In this document: positions 57,772-64,000 of the stretch, piece by piece | Layout of the letters: each line of letters opens with the position of its first letter | Numbering within the stretch: the first letter of the stretch is position 1 | Source of the DNA: Symbiodinium natans | Taxonomy: Eukaryota; Sar; Dinophyceae; Suessiales; Symbiodiniaceae | Direction of reading: 5' to 3' | DNA length: 64,000 nucleotides | NCBI GenBank assembly: GCA_905221605.1 | Contig: CAJNDS010002412.1 | Coordinates: 1,691,386 to 1,755,385 of the forward strand | Translations under genes and position numbers: made by a program | The notes under the pieces: generated by a model | Seen by the model: only the letters and a program-made list of their open reading frames with translations | The model's database searches: none | What the model was told of the DNA's origin: nothing

Positions 57772-57919
57772 TTAATAGGGATTATAGGCCCCCTAGTATG
57801 AGCAAAGGTAAAGAAATCAGAGGCATTTCTGTCTTGCGACATGTGGTCTTGGGAACCACCTCCATGCCATGCAACTGCTCTGATTTCCTGCATGGCAGCT
57901 CCTCTGTGCCCTACAGCCT

Positions 57920-57986
57920 CCACCCTAAACCCTAAACCCTAAACCCTAAACCCTAAACCCTAAACCCTAAACCCTAAACCCTAAAC
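57920..57986. repeat. (CCCTAAA)n array
   Basis: About 9 units between TPR-region exons. Confidence 0.95.
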
Positions 57987-58035
57987 CCCATCTGCCAGCT
58001 GAGGTGCGCAGACCAGCGCTGAGGGTCGAGGCTGC
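57985..58035 (-). CDS. Probable TPR exon
   Basis: Follows a GTGCAG acceptor and encodes LDPQRWSAHLSWQMG, with the LDP ending typical of a TPR helix B. Short, so assigned mainly by context between TPR exons at 57.6 and 58.9 kb. Confidence 0.45.
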
Positions 58036-58178
58036 ACGCCTCGCATGAACCCCGTGGGGACCACACGAACCGGCTTAGGTTTTAGGGCGTAGGGTTTAGG
58101 GTTCATGTGCCTTAGTAGGGATTCTTTTAGTAGAGGGTACATGACATCCAAGTTTGGGGTTCATGTGGGGCCTGGCAC

Positions 58179-58276
58179 TTGGTATGTTCCTCCTTGTGCG
58201 AACAGTCCTGAATATGGATTATAGGCCTAGTATGGTCCCTATTAAGGACTGGTATAAGGGGGAACATCCCAACCAG
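58179..58276. mobile_element. Family C element
   Basis: TTGGTATGTTCCTCCTTGTG ... AAGGGGGAACATCCCAACCAG; same inverted ends and the same internal AGTCCT/AGGACT pair as the copy at 57.5 kb. Confidence 0.68.
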
Positions 58277-58512
58277 TTCAACCCCACCATCCTCCACAAC
58301 CTTCTTAAAACAGGAGCCTTAAGAATTGGAATAAGGTTTTGGGGCCTTATTACAGGAATTATAAGTAAACAGGGACCAGACCGGAATACTACTAGTAGTA
58401 GCTATTCCGACCCAAAATGGGGGGTGTGCGAAAATATGGGACCCCGAATATTGTTCCCACTAGCAGGATTCCCTTATATTAAGGGCCCCAAGAAGGTACC
58501 CCTAAATTCGGA

Positions 58513-58590
58513 GACCCTAAACCCTAAACCCTAAACCCTAAACCCTAAACCCTAAACCCTAAACCCTAAACCCTAAACCCTAAACCCTAA
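58513..58590. repeat. (CCCTAAA)n array
   Basis: About 11 units. Confidence 0.95.
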
Positions 58591-58892
58591 ACCGCGACGG
58601 TTAGCATTGCGCCCGGAGCCCGGCTCTCTCAGCTCTACAAAACAGGTCTTATGCCTTTTTTCAGGTGCTGGCCTGTGGATGACTCAGGGTTTTTGAGGTT
58701 TCTTTGGGGCCCCAATGAACCCTAAAAGGGTCTATCGTGCATATGCCTTAGTAGCAGTTAGAGTATAGTATAGGGTATATAACCCCCATTCCAGGGTTCA
58801 TATACTAAACCCTAAGCCCTAGGCCCTAAGCCCCAAACCCTAAACCCTAAACCCTAAGTATGTACTACATGGGTACATAGACCCTTTCAGAG

Positions 58893-58965
58893 AGGTTCGT
58901 GCCTCACGAAGGATGGCGACGGCCTCTTCCAGGGCAGAGCCCTTGGCGCGCGCCAGGCCTTGTTC
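58893..58965 (-). CDS. TPR exon
   Basis: Starts after a TTCGCAG acceptor and encodes EQGLARAKGSALEEAVAI followed by LREA, a clear TPR consensus helix pair. Same strand and neighbourhood as the other TPR exons, upstream of the methyltransferase domain. The 3' boundary is approximate. Confidence 0.62.
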
Positions 58966-59533
58966 CTGCGAAGATTTTAGCTTGGGGTTCCCAACCCTAA
59001 ATCCTAAACTACCCTAAACCCTAAACCCTAAACCCTAAACCCTAAACCCTAAACCCTAAACCCTAATTAAACCCCCAACCCTCAACCCTCAACCCTAAAC
59101 CCTAAAAACCTGCTTCTTTGTGATCCTTCAGGGCTTTGTCATCACAACCTGCATAAAGGGAGCCTGTTTTTTGGTTCTCGATATTTGTGCCTTGTCTTTG
59201 GGGTATATATGGCGGCTCCGGACCCTTCAGGAAATCCAAGGTATCAGGGTCGAGGCCTAAACCTCGAATTGAGGACTTTCAGGGTATCGGATCCATGTGT
59301 ACCCTCATCGAGATTATCTTAATTCGCATACGTCATGCAAGGTAGGAGATTCCGAGCCCAACTCTACGGGTCATGAGGTCCCCAGACTGCTCAGGTGCCT
59401 TTGGCGCATGGAGCATGGCGGTGCCCAGCGACGAGGCCACGCGCGCGCGGGCGGTGTCGGAGGCCGTGGAGGGCAGCGATGCGCGGGCGCAGCGCCTCAG
59501 CTCAGGGAGCGAAACGTTCCGAACTGGCTGACT

Positions 59534-59639
59534 TCCTTGGTGACCAGATGAACCCTAAACATGATATACCCGATGCTACCATAAACCCTATTGAGGTCTC
59601 TGAACACAACACCCGTTTAGGGTTCATTTGGTCCCAAGG
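59534..59639. mobile_element. Family A element, diverged
   Basis: CCTTGGTGACCAGATGAACC ... AGGGTTCATTTGGTCCCAAGG. Confidence 0.68.
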
Positions 59640-60204
59640 TTATGGCCACAGAGCTTCGGCACAACACATTCCGTACCCAAACGCCCCAACCTGAACACCA
59701 ATGGCCCAAACCAAACAGCCTCGAGATGCAGCAAGCTCCCCTGACACACGTCATCACCCAAACGCCCCCCCAGCACCCTAAACACTAAACCCTCCCTAAA
59801 CACTAAACCCTAGACCCTCAACCCTCAACCCTAAACCCTAAACCCTAAACCCTAAACCACATGACAAAGAAAGCAGCCCTGAGTCTTTTTAAGGTCCCCA
59901 AAGGATGCTAGGTGTGCATACCAAATGAACCCTAAACCGGGTTTATGGTTCATATTACTTCAATAAGAGTTATCATAGAAAACTGGGTATATAGCCCCCC
60001 AATTTTCAGGTAAGCATGAGCTGACTATTTACGGTTTTATATAGACCTCAATGACTAGAATAAGGTTTTGGGCGGCTCTTATAGTTTAGTTATAAAGGGA
60101 CCAGAAGGGAAGATGATTATAGTAACTATTCCGTCCCCCATCCCTAAACCCTAAACCCTGCACCCCAAACCCTAAACCCCAAACCCTATACTCTTATAAG
60201 CCCG

Positions 60205-60307
60205 AAGCAGCCAAAGGAGCAGGAGGGCGATGGCCTCCGCCAAGGAGGCGGCGGCCTTTCCCTGCAAAAAAGGCTCCTCGTCGTCCTCCTTGGGCAGCTC
60301 GGAGGCA
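60205..60307 (-). CDS. Probable TPR-region exon
   Basis: Open through the whole stretch between repeat arrays. Encodes an acidic segment (LPKEDDEEPFLQ) followed by GKAAASLAEAIALLLLWLL. The second half resembles a TPR helix with a K-x-AI-LL pattern. An internal TTTTTTGCAG could be an alternative acceptor that would drop the acidic part. Confidence 0.5.
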
Positions 60308-60649
60308 GGGTTTAGGGTTTAGGGTTTGGGATTTAGGGTTGTTTTTTGGGGTTCAGGGGATAGGGTTTAGGGTTTAGGGTTCAACTTCATCCGGGCTCGA
60401 GTTTGCGGATGTTCCAAGGGTTTATGTAGAGCTTAGGTTTTCAGGTATATATATATATATATTGTTTGTTTAGAGGGCAACAGCTGCATACCAGGGGCTC
60501 GGATCCCAAGAGTCCTAGAGCCTTGAGACAATGTCTGAAAGTTCTGACACGTTATCCCCAGAGGCCGGTGGAGCAGCTGAAAGATCTACATACTTCTACT
60601 TACAACCCTTAGAACCCTCAATCCCAAGACCCCAAGGCATCTCAGCTCC

Positions 60650-60749
60650 TTAGTTGCTGAGTTCATAATGTCATAAGCCCCCAAAAGTCAGTTCTGGGAT
60701 TGTAGCATCCCCAAAAAGTGTAAAGTGCACCCATTCAGCTACTAAGGCT
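60650..60749. mobile_element. Family D inverted-repeat element
   Basis: CCTTAGTTGCTGAGTTCATA ... CCATTCAGCTACTAAGG with the shared CCCCAAAAAGTGTAAAGTG core. Confidence 0.72.
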
Positions 60750-60892
60750 CTTAGGCAAAGTCCTACCAAGTTTAGTCGTGGAGGGCCCTGGCCCCAAATC
60801 CCCGTGCACATTGAGGGCTGCCGGTCCTCGTCCTTCGCACTCCCAACCAGCTTCTGCACCCTCAGCCACAGTGCGTTCATACACCCAGGGGA

Positions 60893-61027
60893 CCCTAAAC
60901 CCTAAACCCTAAACTCTAAACCCTAAACCCTAGCCCTAAACCCTAAACCCTAAACCCTAAACCCTAAACCCTAAACCCTAAACCCTAAACCCTAAACCCT
61001 AAACCCTAAACCCTAAACCCTAAACCT
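60893..61027. repeat. (CCCTAAA)n array
   Basis: About 19 units. Confidence 0.95.
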
Positions 61028-61331
61028 ATCGGAGGCTCTGGGATGGCTCAGGGAATTCTCAGGGTGTTTGGGGGGCGGGGGGGAGGGCGCAGAGGACTCC
61101 ACCCAAAGAATTGGAGTCCAAGCACACAGCGCCTTGCAAGCATGCTGTAGGGTTTAGGGTTTAGGGTTTAGGGTTTAGGGTTTAGGGTTTAGGCCTCGCC
61201 CCCTTCCCTTTCTTAAGTTCGGGTAGAGTCTTGGGGGCCACACAGGGTGTAGGGCTTCGTACTCAGAAGCCATCCCCACCTCCTAAACCCTAAACCCTAA
61301 ACCCCCAGATCCCAAGGCTTGTGAAGCCCAT

Positions 61332-61405
61332 AGGGTTTAGGGTTTAGGGTTTAGGGTTTAGGGTTTAGGGTTTAGGGTTTAGGGTTTAGGGTTTAGGGTT
61401 TAGGG
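61332..61405. repeat. (TTTAGGG)n array
   Basis: About 10 units adjoining the 3' end of the TPR exon at 61406-61470. Confidence 0.95.
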
Positions 61406-61470
61406 CCCAGCCTGAGCGCGCCCAGGAGGTGGAAAATCTCTGCGACGTCTGTGTCCTCAGACACCAGGAT
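61406..61470 (-). CDS. TPR-region exon
   Basis: Encodes ILVSEDTDVAEIFHLLGALR. The acceptor (CAACTAAG) is the terminus of an inverted-repeat element at 61471-61574, another case of an element edge lying on a splice site. Same strand as the neighbouring TPR exons. Confidence 0.55.
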
Positions 61471-61574
61471 CTTAGTTGCTGAGTGCACAGGCCGCCCCAA
61501 AAGTGTACGCTTTCAGTTCTAGAGGGGACTACCGTATCCCAAAACGCGTAAAGTGTACTCATTCAGCTACTTAT
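61471..61574 (-). mobile_element. Family D element forming a 3' splice site
   Basis: CTTAGTTGCTGAGTGCACAG ... CATTCAGCTACTTATGAGG. Its lower end (minus strand CAACTAAG) is the acceptor of the TPR exon at 61406-61470. Confidence 0.68.
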
Positions 61575-61695
61575 GAGGGCATAGGTGCCACAAGCTCTTT
61601 GGGGTACATTTAGGAGAACTAAGCCCTAAACCCTAAACCCCAAACCCTATACCAAACCCTACACCCTAAACCCTAAACCCTAAACCCTAAACCGA

Positions 61696-61762
61696 GGTCC
61701 TTCTCTTTGGCAGCATCAGAGGAGGAAACGCCCAGTGAGTCAAGGGCCTGCTGGTAGAGCTC
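61696..61762 (-). CDS. TPR-region exon
   Basis: Starts after a GGCGCAG acceptor and encodes ELYQQALDSLGVSSSDAAKE, a helical TPR-like segment. It runs out directly into a CCCTAAA array on the plus strand. Confidence 0.55.
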
Positions 61763-62373
61763 CTGCGCCAAGCAAGTCCATCCTCAACCCCAGCCCTCCC
61801 TGAACCCGCCCCCCTACCCACGGAAGAGTTCAGAGCCTTGGGCCTAAACCCTAAACCCTAAACCCTAAACTCTAAACCCTGAACCCTAAACCCTAAACCC
61901 CAAGCCTAACGAGGAGTTGAGACTTCTCAGCTCTTGGCTTGAGCTGTGCTGAGTGGGCTGGGAGTTCGACTCTCTTGACAAAGCGGGCAGGCAAGGCAAC
62001 CTTTCAGGGATTTCAGGGCTTGGCCCTTTCTTGGGTTTAGCGTTTAGGGTTTAGGGTTTAGGGTTGAGGGTTTAGGGTTTCCGGTTTAGCACCAAACCAA
62101 CGCACTGCAGGGACAAATTCAAAGGACGACTAGGTTCACTGGTCGAGGGATGCACTTCACCACTTGCTAAGGTCAGGGGTTTAGGGTTTAGGATTAGTTT
62201 AGGGTGGAGGGCCGCTTCCCCTCCTGCTTAGGGCTTTTCGGGTTTAGGCTGTAGGCTGATTACCCTAAACATCCCTAAACCCTAGCCCCTAACTTTTTTT
62301 TGCAGCCGGACGGAGAAAACCCTCAACCCTAAACCCTAAAGCCTAAAAACCGAAACCCTAAACCCTAAATCAT

Positions 62374-62427
62374 CCCCGAGACCTCCGCCGCGCGCAGGTC
62401 ACCAAGCTTGTGCGCCTTTCGGCGGGT
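62374..62427 (-). CDS. TPR-region exon
   Basis: Follows a TCCCAG acceptor and encodes RRKAHKLGDLRAAEVSGM, in keeping with a TPR helix (KAHKLGDLRAAE). It is the most upstream exon I can attach to the TPR-methyltransferase gene; the true 5' end is not identified. Confidence 0.5.
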
Positions 62428-62637
62428 CTGGGACTACCCCACAGCCCAAACCCGAACTGCAGAATTCACTGAACCCTCGACCCGAGAGGTTTAGGGTTAG
62501 GGATTATATACTTGCCTAAGGCCTGTCTGTTTACTTTCCCAAACACCTAAGCCTGAACACGAATCCAGCAACCCTAGCCCCTTCGCAGCGTGCAAGGGGC
62601 TGCAAGCAGGGATTGCTCCAAAGTCCTACCGAAAAGC

Positions 62638-62698
62638 CAACCCTAAACCCTAAACCCTAAACCCTAAACCCTAAACCCTAAACCCTAAACCCTAAACC
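62638..62698. repeat. (CCCTAAA)n array
   Basis: About 8 units. Confidence 0.95.
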
Positions 62699-63124
62699 GA
62701 ATTTAAGGGCAAGGGTGACAATTGTAAGGTTTATATAGTTTAGCATTTAGGCCTTCGGCATTCTAGCTCATTACTCCCTGCAGGCATGTTCAAGCCATGT
62801 GAGCACGCATAAGACTCAGGCACCCTCGAGGCGAACTCACTTTTGCAGCGATTTCACTATAAGCCGTGATTCTTTTTGAGCCCAGACTCTTGCCCGCACC
62901 ACGATCCGTGAACCCTAAGCCTTAAGCCTAAACTCGAAACCCTTAAACCTTAAACTCAAAACCCATAAACCCTAACTCAAAACCATCAATCCTGAACCCT
63001 AAGCCTAAAGCCCTCAATAAAACCCTCAAACCCTTACTCCCTTACACCCCTTGCATCCAGGTCCCTATAAACCCTAAACCCTAAACCCTAAACCCTAAAC
63101 CCTAAACCCTGAACCCTCAAACCC

Positions 63125-63245
63125 CCGAGCCGACGCTTTGATTTGTAACCCGCACCTTCGCCCCCGCTTGCAACAAAGCGTTGGCTGTTGGTGCGATGGC
63201 ATGGGCCGTCATTCCGCGTGACGGGATCAGTACATCATCGACATG
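63125..63245 (-). CDS. Candidate exon, unassigned
   Basis: After a TTACAAG acceptor the minus strand encodes AHVDDVLIPSRGMTAHAIAP and TANALLQAGAKVRVTNQSVG, with convincing protein composition. It could be the 5' part of the TPR gene or of another gene. Confidence 0.48.
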
Positions 63246-63417
63246 GGCTCTTGTAAGAGGGTTTTTGAGATTTGGGAGTTAGGACTTAGGGCTTAGGGCT
63301 TATGTGGGATTTAGGAGCTGTGGCTTGCGTTTCGGTGGCAAACAGGACTTCTGCAGAATCGCAGCGCATCGCGTGGGCCGCACTCGTGCCACAGAGGGAC
63401 TGCCTCGAGCCTAGATG

Positions 63418-63672
63418 CTACAACGCCACGAGTACACCATGAAGGTACATGCACAGCTGAAAACCAGGCAACTGCTGCATCCTGTTTGCAATCTCACATA
63501 ATGAATACAGTTCTGCATGGCTTCCCAGGTGTACTTCTTCAACGAGTAGTACTGCTAGAGACAGAGGGAGATGAACAAACAAACAAAAACGACGCAGCCG
63601 GTAAAGACCTACAACCCAGTCCACTGGAAAAGATGCACAACTGAAGATCAGAGCTGGTTGGCACAAGAGCAC
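63418..63672 (-). CDS. Candidate exon or short gene end
   Basis: An 84-codon open frame on the minus strand ends in TAG at 63418; its C-terminal half reads HLGSHAELYSLCEIANRMQQ. An alternative frame (LKKYTWEAMQNCIHYVR) is also open. No telomere-type repeats occur in this stretch. Family not recognised. Confidence 0.3.
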   Translation of the reverse strand: MLLCQPALIFSCASFPVDWVVGLYRLRRFCLFVHLPLSLAVLLVEEVHLGSHAELYSLCEIANRMQQLPGFQLCMYLHGVLVAL

Positions 63673-64000
63673 ATCAACAACTAGCCACCGCTTCAGAGGT
63701 TGCCCTTATGTTTTAAACTGGAACACAGGCCAGCGCAGCATCCATCCATCCAGCTTGTTGCCAGATGGTTGCCCTAAACCCTCAACCCCAAACTCCCCCT
63801 GCACCAGGGCAACGCCAGGATCCGGACAGTAGGTGAGGTGAACTGCAGGCCCAGCCACTGCGTTGCATCTGGCCGGTAGGGTCTGAAAACGTTGCGGATT
63901 GAGTGCTTCCTAGGTTTGGGGACTTGGGCTTTGGCGGGGTGGGAAGTGCTGCGTTTCTTGGTTTAGCCGTTTAGCCGTTTAGCCCACTGCACAAACCGTG

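Overview
This is nuclear DNA from an intron-rich eukaryote, most likely a core dinoflagellate (Suessiales or Prorocentrum-like). Four signs point there: TTTAGGG/CCCTAAA telomere-type repeats scattered everywhere in both orientations; introns with GT, GC and GA donors and AG|G acceptors; a degenerate copy of the dinoflagellate spliced leader upstream of a gene; and a multi-membrane-span protein of a type I associate with dinoflagellates. The species is not determined. Most long open frames are translations of repeats. The real genes are cut into short exons (about 35-900 nt) hidden between repeats, and every gene I could reassemble confidently lies on the minus strand.

Layout: 0.5-2.5 kb holds leucine-rich-repeat (LRR) exons. 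2.7-6.7 kb holds a pepsin-family (A1) aspartic protease, reassembled here as 12 exons with a signal peptide, both catalytic motifs and the C terminus; one internal donor is unsettled. 7.8-24.8 kb holds about a dozen more LRR exons interrupted by a repeat block: GAG-rich and AT-rich DNA (11.2-14.8 kb), then a roughly 200-bp AT-rich satellite (14.85-18.96 kb) that switches orientation near 17.52 kb. 25-38 kb is mostly repeats with isolated exon candidates and a large TAG microsatellite (35.1-35.66 kb). 39.4-41.4 kb holds a multi-span membrane protein with a TIR-like block. 41.6-45.9 kb has small exons, a diverged duplication and a LINE reverse-transcriptase scrap. 46.2-62.4 kb appears to be one long gene: TPR exons (56-62.4 kb) leading into a class I SAM-dependent methyltransferase domain (46.2-53.2 kb, 10 exons in continuous phase). 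63.1-63.7 kb has further exon candidates.

The unusual system is in the introns. Several families of short (60-130 bp) elements with terminal inverted repeats occur again and again, and in resolved genes their ends lie on the splice sites: one family supplies the 5' splice site of three different introns of the protease gene, another fills a whole GA-AG intron, and a third fills a whole intron of the TPR gene flanked by an 8-bp target-site duplication. These behave as introner elements. Telomere-type repeats are a second intron component; one predicted intron of only 37 nt is made of nothing but TTTAGGG-like units.
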